Below, in pieces: positions 43,840 through 52,590 of a stretch of 64,000 nucleotides of DNA. A model generated the notes under the pieces. It was not told the DNA's origin. It searched no databases and saw nothing but the letters and a program-made list of their open reading frames with translations. The DNA is from Oligoflexus sp. (GTDB lineage: Bacteria > Bdellovibrionota_B > Oligoflexia > Oligoflexales > Oligoflexaceae), in contig JACMOC010000061.1 of assembly GCA_014378195.1 (NCBI GenBank), positions 1 to 64,000 on the forward strand. Reading direction: 5' to 3'. The translations under genes were made by a program, and so were the position numbers. Within the stretch, counting starts at the first letter, position 1. Each line of letters opens with the position of its first letter.

Positions 43840-45255
43840 TCACGCCTTTATTGCTAAATCAAGCGTAGACGTCCCAGTCGGTTTCAGCTTCTTTTTGAGG
43901 TCACGCAGTGCGGTTCGGAGTCCTTCTTCAATGGTCGGGTGATAGAACGGTACCCGGAGGAGTTCATGGACCGTTGCTTTTTGTTCAATTGCGGCCGCTA
44001 AGATGTGGCCGATGTGTTCGCCTGAGGGCATGATAAATTCAGCACCTAAAATAAGACCTGTCGTCTGTTGGGCATAAATGCGGAGCAGACCAAAATTCTC
44101 TTCCATTATATAAGAGCGCCCCTGATTATCAAACTTCGCTTCGCCAACAACCGGAGCTGAGAGCTCATTCAGCGATTGACCGACACTGCCGATGTTAGGT
44201 GTTGTAAAACAAATTCTTAAACTGACTCGCCTTTGAAACGAGGTGTCGCCAGGGCGAACGGAATTATAACCAGCGATTCGGCCGTCATCGGCCCCTTCGT
44301 GAAGGACCGCTCTCTCCGCGTCCACATCGCCTGCAAGATAGACTTGCGTGTCTTTTATAGCCATCGTCGATGGATCACAGGATAATTTTCCTTTGGCATC
44401 AAGCATTAATCCCGCTGCCTCCAAATTCAGATGTTCGAGGTTGGCTTTGCGCCCGAGAGCCGCCAGGACGCGATCAACCTTTTGAACCTGAGACCCATAT
44501 TTCAAACACAGAGCTTTGTTATTGCCGCCGTGATCTTTTTCGATGCTAACATCAACGCCCAGCATAATCGGAAAATCGCGGCGAAGCCCTTCCAGGGCTT
44601 TGGTCTGAACAGCGGTATCCCGAATGCCTCCCAGTTGTTCTCTTTTATCAAAACCCGACACATCACAATCGAGCCAAGCAAGAGCCTGGCCGATTTCCAG
44701 ACCCAAAGGACCGAGCCCGATCACGCCCCATTTTTCCGGTAGGTCTTCCATTTCAAACAAATCGTCGGTTGTGACAATGCGGCTCTTGTAGCTTTGCCAT
44801 TCTTTGGGGACCACGGGCGACGAGCCAGTTGCAATAATAATTTTTTGGGCAGTTATTTCGAGCTTTCCGTCAATTCGAATTTGTGAAGGCCCGATAAATT
44901 GAGCTTCGCCTTGAATAAAACGATCTCCAAAGGCCAACGTGTCTTCCAAGGCATACTTCACGAAATGATCACGCTTCTCGCGCAATTTCAGCATGAGATG
45001 ACGACGATCCAGGCGACCTTTGTCACCATCGCGCCATATCCCGCTCGCTGCGAGGCTTTTCACGCGTCTGTAATCGTGAGCGATTTGCAAAAGGATTTTG
45101 GAAGGCATGCATCCCACTCGACTGCACGTCGTACCGAGAGGCCCTCGATCGATCAGTATTATGTTTGAAGTAATTTTTTCAGCCTCTTTTGCGGCCGTAA
45201 GTCCGGCTGTTCCAGCGCCAATGATAACGAGATCGACGTGTTTAGGTTTTGGCAT
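43840..45255 (-). CDS. lpd: Dihydrolipoamide dehydrogenase-like flavoprotein
   Basis: 471 residues from ATG 45255, with AAGGAG six bases upstream; the frame extends 13 codons further. FAD motif IIGAGTAGLTAAKEAEK, redox disulfide TTCSRVGCMPSK (the C-x4-C of class I disulfide reductases, with Ser-Arg for Leu-Asn), NAD motif WGVIGLGPLGLEIGQALAWL, AGDVDAERAVLHEGADDGRIAG and a C-terminal dimerisation block with FYHPTIEEGLRTALRDL. It would reoxidise lipoyl groups with NAD, or act as a related soluble oxidoreductase. No E2 gene is near. It converges on the hybrid kinase. Confidence 0.88.
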   Translation of the reverse strand: MPKPKHVDLVIIGAGTAGLTAAKEAEKITSNIILIDRGPLGTTCSRVGCMPSKILLQIAHDYRRVKSLAASGIWRDGDKGRLDRRHLMLKLREKRDHFVKYALEDTLAFGDRFIQGEAQFIGPSQIRIDGKLEITAQKIIIATGSSPVVPKEWQSYKSRIVTTDDLFEMEDLPEKWGVIGLGPLGLEIGQALAWLDCDVSGFDKREQLGGIRDTAVQTKALEGLRRDFPIMLGVDVSIEKDHGGNNKALCLKYGSQVQKVDRVLAALGRKANLEHLNLEAAGLMLDAKGKLSCDPSTMAIKDTQVYLAGDVDAERAVLHEGADDGRIAGYNSVRPGDTSFQRRVSLRICFTTPNIGSVGQSLNELSAPVVGEAKFDNQGRSYIMEENFGLLRIYAQQTTGLILGAEFIMPSGEHIGHILAAAIEQKATVHELLRVPFYHPTIEEGLRTALRDLKKKLKPTGTSTLDLAIKA

Positions 45256-45704
45256 AGGCTCTCCTTTGATTGCCGAAAGCATAGCGAGCGGCATGATCGG
45301 TGTCTAATTTTCTGCAATCCCGAGGACACTTAAAGACAATCGCAAATGCATCCCAAACTGTCTCTTAAATCCGTGAAAATTTCTGATTTAAGGCTTTAGT
45401 ATGGGTCGAAACCTACCCCTATCTAGCTGAATTAGCTGATTCTTTTGCTAAGTTGGCCGAATGGTCGAGTGAAGGTTTTCGCCAACGGACATGCATTTCC
45501 CTATTTCATCGAATACGAGACATGTGACATCTTTCGTAGGAGCTCGGAAGAGCTTGTGAAGAGATCTACGGGAAAGTTACAGTCGAATGCCAAATTGTAG
45601 CGAACTCTCTTTGATACCTGACCGAATCGTAAAGTATTTTAAAGAATTTTGCTTTGAAAGTCAGATCACTCATTAGGCCTGTTTAAAGAAATTGGAGAGA
45701 ACCT
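45256..45704 (+). promoter_or_regulatory. Intergenic region with a candidate promoter for the OmpA lipoprotein
   Basis: A 449-base gap without recognisable genes. TTGATA (45611-45616) and TATTTT (45635-45640), 18 bases apart, could be a sigma70-type promoter about 65 bases upstream of the GTG. Nothing else that I can support. Confidence 0.35.
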
Positions 45705-47033
45705 GTGAAATTTGCAAAAGTATCGATTCTTGCCGTATTCCTAGGTGCAGCTGGCGCTTGTAGCACGACACCCCCAGTGGAAAACTTCCCAGTTGGCGCC
45801 AGCCCAAGCGACGAAGTTGCCAAACTGACTACTGATGTTAGCGCTGCGCAAGCGAACCAAGTCGACGTTTTGTCTCCTAAAAACTACGAAAAAGCTCACG
45901 ACGCTCTTAAAACAGCGCAGAAAGATCTCGATAAAAAAGACGACGCAAAGGATATTCTAGAAGATGTCGCTAAAAGCCGCGCATTCCTTAACCGCGCCAA
46001 CGAGTTTGCTAAAGTCGCTAAAGACAACATCGGTGATGTGATTGATGCACGCACCGCTGCTGTTAAAGCCGGCGCGAACGAAAGCTTTGCCAAAGAATTC
46101 AGAAAGTCTGATGACGAGCTGAAAGACGTTGCCGAAAACATCGAAAAAAACGACATGGACAAAGCCAACAAAAAACGCAAAGAGCTTCAGGCGCAATACC
46201 TCGATCTCGAAGTACGCGGTATCCGTCAGTCTCGCCTCGGCGAAGCCCAAGGTATCATCAAGGAAGCTGAAGACCGCAACGCAAAAAAATGGGCACCCCA
46301 GACCCTTTCTGTCGCCCAAAAAAGCATCCAGGATGCTGACGCTTACATCATCGCTAACCGCCATGACGAAGCCAAGATCAAAGCTCTTTCGGGCAAAGCT
46401 CTGGCCGATGCGCAACACGTAAGACAAATTATGGGCACAGCAAAAGACGGCACGAAGATAACGGCTGAAGAAGAAGCCCTTCGATTTGAAGCAGCGAACA
46501 AGGCTGTCGCCGCTAAACAGGCCGAACTTGCTCAAACTTCAGCTCAGCTGAGCCAAACAGCTGCTGCTGCCGGCGCTGCTCAGGGTGCACTCGCACAAAA
46601 AGAAGCTATAGACAAAAAATATGCTGAAGCCCGCGCAATGTTTAGCAAGGACGAAGCTGAAGTTTATCGTCAGGGTGATGCACTCGTCATCCGACTTCGC
46701 AACCTTGAGTTCGATACAGCGAAAGCCCAGTTGAAAGGCTCTAACTTCCCAGTCCTTTCAAAAGTTTCCAATGTCATCGCCGAGTTCCCAGCAAGCTCTA
46801 TCACTGTCGAAGGTCACACAGACTCAAAAGGCAGCAAGGCAACCAACGAGAAAGTTTCGCAAGCACGCGCTGAAGCCGTTAAGTCTTATTTCGAGTCTAA
46901 CGCTAAAGTCCAAGGCGCGAAGTACTCTGCAGTCGGATACGGTTTTGACAAACCACTCGCTTCGAACAAAACAGAAAGCGGCCGCGCTCAAAACCGCCGT
47001 GTAGACATCGTAATTCATCCTGAAAGCATGTAA
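45705..47033 (+). CDS. OmpA-family lipoprotein with DUF4398-type helical domain
   Basis: 442 residues from a GTG with GGAGAG upstream. The lipoprotein signal AVFLGAAGACS gives a lipidated Cys. Residues 30-300 are charged helices (KNYEKAHDALKTAQKDLDKKDDAKD and repeats of it) resembling DUF4398. The C-terminal 120 residues form an OmpA domain (LRNLEFDTAKAQLK, ITVEGHTDSKGSKATNEKVSQARAEAVKSY, VGYGFDKPLASN, GRAQNRRVDI) that binds peptidoglycan. It links outer membrane to wall. Codon use looks biased (AAA, GAA, GCT), as in a highly expressed gene. An efficient terminator follows. Confidence 0.94.
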   Translation: MKFAKVSILAVFLGAAGACSTTPPVENFPVGASPSDEVAKLTTDVSAAQANQVDVLSPKNYEKAHDALKTAQKDLDKKDDAKDILEDVAKSRAFLNRANEFAKVAKDNIGDVIDARTAAVKAGANESFAKEFRKSDDELKDVAENIEKNDMDKANKKRKELQAQYLDLEVRGIRQSRLGEAQGIIKEAEDRNAKKWAPQTLSVAQKSIQDADAYIIANRHDEAKIKALSGKALADAQHVRQIMGTAKDGTKITAEEEALRFEAANKAVAAKQAELAQTSAQLSQTAAAAGAAQGALAQKEAIDKKYAEARAMFSKDEAEVYRQGDALVIRLRNLEFDTAKAQLKGSNFPVLSKVSNVIAEFPASSITVEGHTDSKGSKATNEKVSQARAEAVKSYFESNAKVQGAKYSAVGYGFDKPLASNKTESGRAQNRRVDIVIHPESM

Positions 47034-47060
47034 TTTACCCCTGTAAATTGCCTCTCAGAT

Positions 47061-47099
47061 GAAGAAGCTCGAGATCGTCAGATCTCGGGCTTCTTTAAT
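47061..47099 (+). terminator. Intrinsic terminator of the OmpA-type lipoprotein gene
   Basis: GAAGAAGCTCGAGATC pairs with GATCTCGGGCTTCTTT around a GTCA tetraloop (one mismatch) and is followed by TTTAATTTG. Confidence 0.88.
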
Positions 47100-47135
47100 T
47101 TGGTTTGTTTGGATCGCTAGCAGAAGTTTCATCGA

Positions 47136-48074
47136 CTAGAAAAAGAGCGCACCGCTACGGAGATCCTCAGCTGGCTGTTCCTCTTTGTTCTCGGCGCCAG
47201 GCGGCTTGCCTTTGACGAGGGAACCATTCATGGTAAACTCGAGGCTGAAATTGTAGTCTTCGCTTTTCATCGGAATCACTATCACGGGGCTTTTGCCGGG
47301 ATGACTGATAGCATGATTATCGCCCACCACGACTTGCGGCAATCCAATATTCACGTAGTAATCGATTTTAGCAAAATTTATCTTTATTTTACCTGCAATC
47401 TGGTTACACATTTCGCCGGCGAGGTCGCGCGTCAGTTCTTCTGTGAGAGGCTGACCGTTCTCACCAAAGATGCTTTCGGCTAATTTTTTGAGAAAATTAG
47501 CGTTACAGGAGAAAGCAACCGAACCCATCGCTTGACCCTGACTGAGCGATATCAAGGCAGAGAAATAGCCTTTTGCGACATTCAATGCCTTGATATAAGG
47601 CTTGCCAACATCGATGTCGCTACCCAGGTAGAATTGAGCGACTTCCTGCATAGCAGCCGCAACACTGCGAATGATGTTGGCGTCATACGATACCGTGGCC
47701 TTTGGAGTGACAGGTGCCGCGGCTGCGATCTTCTCCAAGACTTTCTTCACAACGGTATGGGCTTCAAACGGCTTAATTATCACGCTGGCGACGCCAATGG
47801 CCGAAACCCGGCGTAGATTTTCGCCGTCGAGTGTTCCGGAAAGGATAAAAAGTTTGGCCTTTTTATTAAGAGCATTGGCCTTTGCGTGACCTAAAAACTC
47901 AATGCCTCCCATGCGAGGCATGGTGATGTCAGTCAGGATTACGTCGAATTTTTCGGTTTCCATGATACGCAAGGCGTGAACGCCTTCATTTGCCACAAAA
48001 ACCTTCCAGCTGGATTTGCCAAATTCTTCCGAAAGAACGGCCCGTATATCTTTTTCGTCGTCGACTATAAGTAC
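47136..48074 (-). CDS. REC-CheX response regulator without a normal start codon
   Basis: About 312 codons if the whole receiver fold is counted. The frame runs VLIVDDEKDIRAVLSEEF at its N-terminus, then FDVILTDITMPRMGG (phosphoacceptor), LFILSGTLDG and VIIKPFEAH. The C-terminal half has a CheX/CheC-like phosphatase or phosphoacceptor-type domain (GYFSALISLSQGQAMGSVAFS, LTEELTRDLAGEMCNQIAGKIK, VIVIPM). The first usual in-frame start is GTG 47996, inside the receiver. The strand-1 codons begin at 48074, directly after an in-frame TAA (48075-48077), so no canonical start is available. Start codon, frameshift and truncation all remain open. CheX domains remove or sense phosphate on receivers. Confidence 0.78.
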   Translation of the reverse strand, partial: VLIVDDEKDIRAVLSEEFGKSSWKVFVANEGVHALRIMETEKFDVILTDITMPRMGGIEFLGHAKANALNKKAKLFILSGTLDGENLRRVSAIGVASVIIKPFEAHTVVKKVLEKIAAAAPVTPKATVSYDANIIRSVAAAMQEVAQFYLGSDIDVGKPYIKALNVAKGYFSALISLSQGQAMGSVAFSCNANFLKKLAESIFGENGQPLTEELTRDLAGEMCNQIAGKIKINFAKIDYYVNIGLPQVVVGDNHAISHPGKSPVIVIPMKSEDYNFSLEFTMNGSLVKGKPPGAENKEEQPAEDLRSGALFF

Positions 48075-48278
48075 TTAAAGATGGTTGACGGGCGGACACT
48101 GCGTCTGGATCAGCTTGTTCACGTCGAGGCAAAGGAAGAAACGAAGTTGAGCGAAAGGCGAGATCGGTCCGCGGATCTGCGCGAGAAGCTCGCGATTGAG
48201 GAAACTCGATTCTTCCCGAACGGTCTAAGTTGAGCCTTCCGATGAGGCAATGGTGATTGGGTATAAAAACCAATAAAG

Positions 48279-48306
48279 AAAACCACAGCTTTAGGGCCGT
48301 GGTTTT
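48279..48306. terminator. Bidirectional hairpin terminator
   Basis: AAAACCAC and GTGGTTTT form an 8-bp stem around a 12-base loop, with T-rich tails on both strands (TTTT on the plus side, TTTTCTTTATT on the minus side). It serves the csbD-like gene and closes the plus-strand segment ending near 48233. Confidence 0.7.
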
Positions 48307-48346
48307 ACTTTTAAGATTGAGCTGCCTGGGTTGGCTCCAGGGGAGC

Positions 48347-48568
48347 TTAGCTTAGGCGACTCTTATCTTTATTCATACCTTCGATATAAGTATCGACCTC
48401 GCGCTCGGCGTGATCTTTGGCAAGGCCATAACGTTCTTGCAGTTTGCCGACAAAACGGTCTTTTTTGCCACCGATGAGTTCGACATCATCGTCTGTAAGC
48501 TTTGCCCATTTTTCTCGTACTGAGCCTTTGATATCTTTCCACTGCCCTTCGATTTGGTCCCAATTCAT
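48347..48568 (-). CDS. CsbD-family stress protein
   Basis: 73 residues from ATG 48568, with AAAGGAG upstream. The family core is clear: MNWDQIEGQWKDIKGSVREKW, then LTDDDVELIGGKKDRFVGKLQERYG and AKDHAEREVDTYI. CsbD-like proteins are small, hydrophilic, general-stress proteins without known activity. The start is preferred over an in-frame ATG 45 bases upstream, whose leader does not match the family. Confidence 0.93.
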   Translation of the reverse strand: MNWDQIEGQWKDIKGSVREKWAKLTDDDVELIGGKKDRFVGKLQERYGLAKDHAEREVDTYIEGMNKDKSRLS

Positions 48569-48925
48569 GTCAAATCTCCTTTGTGCGCCTCTAGCGCAAA
48601 ATGTTGTTGACATATCTACTTCACGATTCGTGCCATACCCAAAAACATAGTCATTTCAATGCCTTGCTCAGTAGAGTACTTGGATGATACAGACATGATT
48701 CTCCGATTTCCTTCACGTGATGCCAAATCAGGCGCATGCTTCATTCGCTCGGCATTGACCAGCACTGAATTTCCTACACTCCATGGACTGTCGCAAAATC
48801 ATAGCCTCGCCTGCTGAACGTTACGACACTTTACCAATCGAAAGCGGGACAAAGCCTTTGGATATTGGATCGCTCTTTGCTTAATCTTCAGTAGGTTTCG
48901 AACTGAATGACTGAGGAGTAACTCC
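48569..48925. other. Divergent intergenic region
   Basis: The gap between the csbD-like gene and the next small gene holds no coding segment or RNA that I can support. Presumably the promoters of both genes. Confidence 0.35.
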
Positions 48926-49276
48926 ATGTCTAACTATATAAAAATTGCTACCACTGCCTTTATAATTCTTTGCGCCCAAGGAGGAGCTGCTCAGCCTCGC
49001 GGTTGTACCTCTCAGCAAAAGTCTGTTGATGGTGTTCAGCGTTGTGTGGAGCCAAGCTCAGACGATGTAATTGCTCTCGGCACGCTGATGCGCGCCCCCA
49101 TTCCAGGGGGCGGCGAACGCGTAATACTCCACGATGAAAAACGCGGTGATATCGATCTCAAACTTACACCGAGTCTGGTGGAAGTCGTGGACGAATCACC
49201 TGCAGATTCCTTTGAAGTCGAGGGGTATCTGTCTGGAATTGAATTGACAGTGAAGAATTTGCGCCCGATTGAATAA
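48926..49276 (+). CDS. Small secreted protein
   Basis: 116 residues with GAGGAG before the ATG and a signal peptide (MSNYIKIATTAFIILCAQGG, cleavage near AQP). Two cysteines (RGCTSQQ, VQRCVEP) are in the mature N-terminus. The rest is mixed strands (LPIGGGERVILHDEKRGDI region, VEVVDESPADSFEVEGYL) resembling a small OB or beta-sandwich domain. No family recognised. Tail-to-tail with the GldFG-like gene, 10 bases apart. Confidence 0.72.
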   Translation: MSNYIKIATTAFIILCAQGGAAQPRGCTSQQKSVDGVQRCVEPSSDDVIALGTLMRAPIPGGGERVILHDEKRGDIDLKLTPSLVEVVDESPADSFEVEGYLSGIELTVKNLRPIE

Positions 49277-49286
49277 GCAGGCTTTG

Positions 49287-51860
49287 TCATGAGATAGGCG
49301 GCACGAGGCGTTGCGTCTTCCATCTCTGTCGCCATACCCAGAACAGTCCAAGAAGTACAGTAAGAGGCGCAAACCCCATATGAAGTATCATAATATTGGT
49401 TTTTAGGTGATCGAGTTGAGCCTCGGTTGCATCTTTCAGGAGTCTACGCTCGCGTCTTACCTTCGCTTCGCTTTCCCTCAGTTCCTGTATGGTCAACAGC
49501 TGCTCTTTGCTTACGACCTGACCGACCTCATTACTCTGTTGGCCTTCCCATTGGCTCAACTTTTCCTGAATTTCAGCCAGCCTTGCGGCGAGAGTTGCGT
49601 CTTTGCCTTGAAACTGTTCGGCGACACGTCGCTCGATTGCTACAATGCGCTTCAGGCTTCTGTCCACATGAATACGGCTTCGGATGGCAATAAGGTCTTG
49701 ATGGCCGTTGATGAATTCCAGGGCATTCATAATGAAGCTGATATTGTCGCCTTTGGGCTTATAAACCATTTGGCCCATGGTTTGGATCTTATCGACCGTA
49801 AAAGCATCGGTGAGAAAATCGACGTCACTCACTACGACGATCGCGCCTTCCTGCTCAGCCTGTGCCTTGTATCCAAAAAAGGATCCATCCGGAGCAGCTT
49901 TAAAAGTAGATTTCCATCTGCCTTTCAGTAGTCCGGCCACAATCCGGGACTCTCCGTCGGGTTTCAGCTCGGCCGTGATCTGCTGAGGAGACATGTATTC
50001 AGTCAGGTCTGTTTTAACCAAACCGCTTGATTCTCCGGCTGTGATAAGGGGTTCAAAGGAATAGGGCGCATCTTTTTTGATTTCAAACCAACCCGCTTCA
50101 AGCAGATTGATCTTTTGCAGACTTTTGCTGATCGAGAGTTCGTGGTTCATATCGGCTTCGATAAGTTGCATCTGAAATGGATAGTCATAACTCATCTGAG
50201 CCATCTGCACGTGCATAGCTCGGCTTTCGTCACCCACAAGAGTTTCATTATGAAAAATCACGCCCCAGGGTTCGAGGAAATGAGTCAATTGACTCGAAAA
50301 ACTATTGTGATTTTGGCCGCCGTTTGGATAGTTGATCTCGAAACGACAAAAGGCATCGAGAAAAACCAACATCTTTCCGCCCCGCATTAAAAACTGATCG
50401 ATGGCGTAGAGCGTTTTGTTATTAAGGTTTTTGGGGTGAACAAGGATGAGCGTTTGCAAGGTCTCGGGTATAGACTCCGCTGCGATCGGCACGCTTACAA
50501 TCTGGTAGAGGCTCCGAAGGGCGGAAATAAAGGCCCAATCGTTGCGCAGAGTGCTGTTTTCCCCCAATTCATCCCCAACAAGCGGCAGCTCCGACATAAT
50601 CCCAAGGCTTGGTTTTGCGGCCTGCGCAAGACGGACGATCGACTCGGTCAATTCATATTCCAACTGGGCTTCGGTCTGCACATTAAAGAGGGGGATCGAG
50701 AGGCTGTGGTCGCCCTGACGAAGGGCAAGCCCAAGATAGGAATTTTCTCCGTTTGGTCCTGTCACGGCATGCATTCCTGCAATACGTGCCTGCACCTCCT
50801 CTTCGGAATCCTGTATAGGATCAATCAGCCGAAGGCGAAAGGTCTTGGGTGAGGTCGCCGCGTATTCACGCAGGAGTTCTTCAATTCTTTGCCCATAATG
50901 TTTCATGGACGAGGGGATATTGCTCCTCGTGAAATAAAAATCTGCGTGGACGGGTTTCTCCAGACGCTCAATAATATCTTTCGTTCCACCCGATAAGGTA
51001 TAGAGATTTTCTTCGGTTAGATCCCAACGGACATGAGCATCCCGCGCAAGCAAAACCAAGAGGAAAATACCAGTTGTTACGGATAGATACGCAAATATAG
51101 TCGTGCGTCCAGGACGCCTTTGTTTGCGTTTGTTATAAAGTATCGACTGATTGAGATAAAGACAGAGTAGCGTCCAGGCCAGAAAATAGAGTCCGTCCCT
51201 CAAATCCAGCACACCGCGGAAAGCGGCAATTAAATGATACGGGACACCGAGGGGACTTAAGCGTTCGTTCCAAACAAATGGCAGAAGAGTCGGGATTTTC
51301 TCGTAGAGCAGATGGCTACCAAGCCCCAGGAAAAAAACGTTGCCAGTGGCTGCGAGTACGTAGGCCGCGAGCACGTGAGGCGCCAGGGCTGATGCAAGGG
51401 ATCCCCAAGCCACCTGAAAGGCACTCAGAGCTGCAAGAATAATATATCCCGAACCTATCGTTCCCCAATCGGGCGAACCGAGATAGGAAAGAGTAAAGCT
51501 TAAGGGAAAGGTCCCAAAGAGGGCGATAAGCCCAATGCTCCAGGCCAAGGCAAATCGCGCGAGGACCACCGACCAAAGGGGGAGGGGAAAGCTAAAAAAC
51601 CACGGTAAAGCTTCCAGCGACTTTGGTTTGGCCCATTGGGTCATCGTCAGGAGCGGTATGAAAAGTGCGCTGATAAGCGGGACGTTGACAAACAAAGGCA
51701 GCATCGTCGCGTGAGCGGTATCAAAAAATTTGCTCGACACGAGAGTGAGTGTATTGACGATAAAAAGGTTAGCCGCCAATATCCAATACGTCTGTGGCTG
51801 TCTGAGAAGGATACGGCCTTCATGAAGATAGAGAATCCAGGCTTTCTTTATCGTTACCAC
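49287..51860 (-). CDS. GldFG-like fused ABC-2 permease / auxiliary protein
   Basis: About 857 residues from GTG 51860, chosen because AAGGA lies six bases before it. Residues 1-260 form an ABC-2 type permease like GldF (six membrane segments, first WILYLHEGRILLRQPQTYWIL). About 270-830 resemble GldG/ABC_transp_aux: a membrane helix, then TEENLYTLSGGTKDIIERLEKPVHADFYFTR, QRIEELLREYAA, ALRQGDHSLSIPLF, LVLHPKNLN-type strand and a final membrane helix (FAPLTVLLGLFWVWRQR). In Bacteroidetes GldA-F-G form one ABC transporter linked to gliding and secretion. Here F and G are one polypeptide. Overlaps the upstream ATPase gene by 41 bases. Confidence 0.85.
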   Translation of the reverse strand: MVTIKKAWILYLHEGRILLRQPQTYWILAANLFIVNTLTLVSSKFFDTAHATMLPLFVNVPLISALFIPLLTMTQWAKPKSLEALPWFFSFPLPLWSVVLARFALAWSIGLIALFGTFPLSFTLSYLGSPDWGTIGSGYIILAALSAFQVAWGSLASALAPHVLAAYVLAATGNVFFLGLGSHLLYEKIPTLLPFVWNERLSPLGVPYHLIAAFRGVLDLRDGLYFLAWTLLCLYLNQSILYNKRKQRRPGRTTIFAYLSVTTGIFLLVLLARDAHVRWDLTEENLYTLSGGTKDIIERLEKPVHADFYFTRSNIPSSMKHYGQRIEELLREYAATSPKTFRLRLIDPIQDSEEEVQARIAGMHAVTGPNGENSYLGLALRQGDHSLSIPLFNVQTEAQLEYELTESIVRLAQAAKPSLGIMSELPLVGDELGENSTLRNDWAFISALRSLYQIVSVPIAAESIPETLQTLILVHPKNLNNKTLYAIDQFLMRGGKMLVFLDAFCRFEINYPNGGQNHNSFSSQLTHFLEPWGVIFHNETLVGDESRAMHVQMAQMSYDYPFQMQLIEADMNHELSISKSLQKINLLEAGWFEIKKDAPYSFEPLITAGESSGLVKTDLTEYMSPQQITAELKPDGESRIVAGLLKGRWKSTFKAAPDGSFFGYKAQAEQEGAIVVVSDVDFLTDAFTVDKIQTMGQMVYKPKGDNISFIMNALEFINGHQDLIAIRSRIHVDRSLKRIVAIERRVAEQFQGKDATLAARLAEIQEKLSQWEGQQSNEVGQVVSKEQLLTIQELRESEAKVRRERRLLKDATEAQLDHLKTNIMILHMGFAPLTVLLGLFWVWRQRWKTQRLVPPIS

Positions 51861-52551
51861 GCGGTTCCTTCCACAGCTCAACTAAAGTCTGCATGAGAGG
51901 TTCGGTCCCTTCAAACTTCATATCAATCTTAATCACGCCGTTATCGAGGACGAGTATTCTATCGATCCACGCTGGCAAACTTTCGATTTTATTGGTTGCG
52001 AGTATGATGCTGCTTCGATTGAACTTTCGCCCCAAGATGTCAATGATACTATGCAATTCCTTTGGATCCAAACCTTGGAGTGGATCGTCGAGAAATAAGA
52101 GTTCGGGATCATGCAAAGTTGCAAGTGCCATGAGCACACGCATCTTTTGCCCATAATGAAGTTCGTGTATCGAGTGAGAGAGTTCTTTTTTAAGCAACCA
52201 CTTCTCAGCAAGGTCTTCGGCCGTATTGGTAGGAAATGGCATGTCACGCATAGTGGCGAAAAGGCGAAAGGTTTCTTCGACCTTCCATTCGCCATCGAGA
52301 GTGGGATGAGAGGGGACGTACCCGAAATGGCGCCTGGCTTCCTGCGCATCGTAACGAAGATCGCTTCCACGTATCTTAATGCGGCCTTGATGAGGAAGTA
52401 TATAGCCGGCCAGGATCTGGAGCAGCATGCTTTTGCCGGAATTATGCAGGCCTATGATGGCGATTTTTTCCCCATCCCCTACCGTAAGATTAAAGTCTTG
52501 AATAGCGACACTACCCCGCGGGGCATGGGTGAGACCTTTGACTTTTAACAT
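51820..52551 (-). CDS. GldA-like ABC ATPase with degenerate catalytic motifs
   Basis: 243 residues. Walker A GLHNSGKSMLLQ is present. The signature is LHYGQKMRVLMA (LSGGQ expected), the Walker B is LLFLDDPLQGLD (Asp-Asp in place of Asp-Glu) and the switch region ILATNKIESLP has Asn where His is normal. Nucleotide binding is likely; hydrolysis is doubtful (inference from motif loss). It pairs with the GldFG-like permease encoded next in the operon and lies upstream of it with an overlap. Confidence 0.85.
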   Translation of the reverse strand: MLKVKGLTHAPRGSVAIQDFNLTVGDGEKIAIIGLHNSGKSMLLQILAGYILPHQGRIKIRGSDLRYDAQEARRHFGYVPSHPTLDGEWKVEETFRLFATMRDMPFPTNTAEDLAEKWLLKKELSHSIHELHYGQKMRVLMALATLHDPELLFLDDPLQGLDPKELHSIIDILGRKFNRSSIILATNKIESLPAWIDRILVLDNGVIKIDMKFEGTEPLMQTLVELWKEPRGNDKESLDSLSS

Positions 52552-52590
52552 GGGAAGTGCCCCTTTATTACAGCTTCAACCGTGCAGCCT

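Noticed and set aside
48081-48233. 50-codon plus-strand frame opposite the REC-CheX upstream segment
   Set aside because: Codon use is fair and a terminator follows, but no ribosome site or family; the opposite strand also has an open frame, so coding direction cannot be decided.
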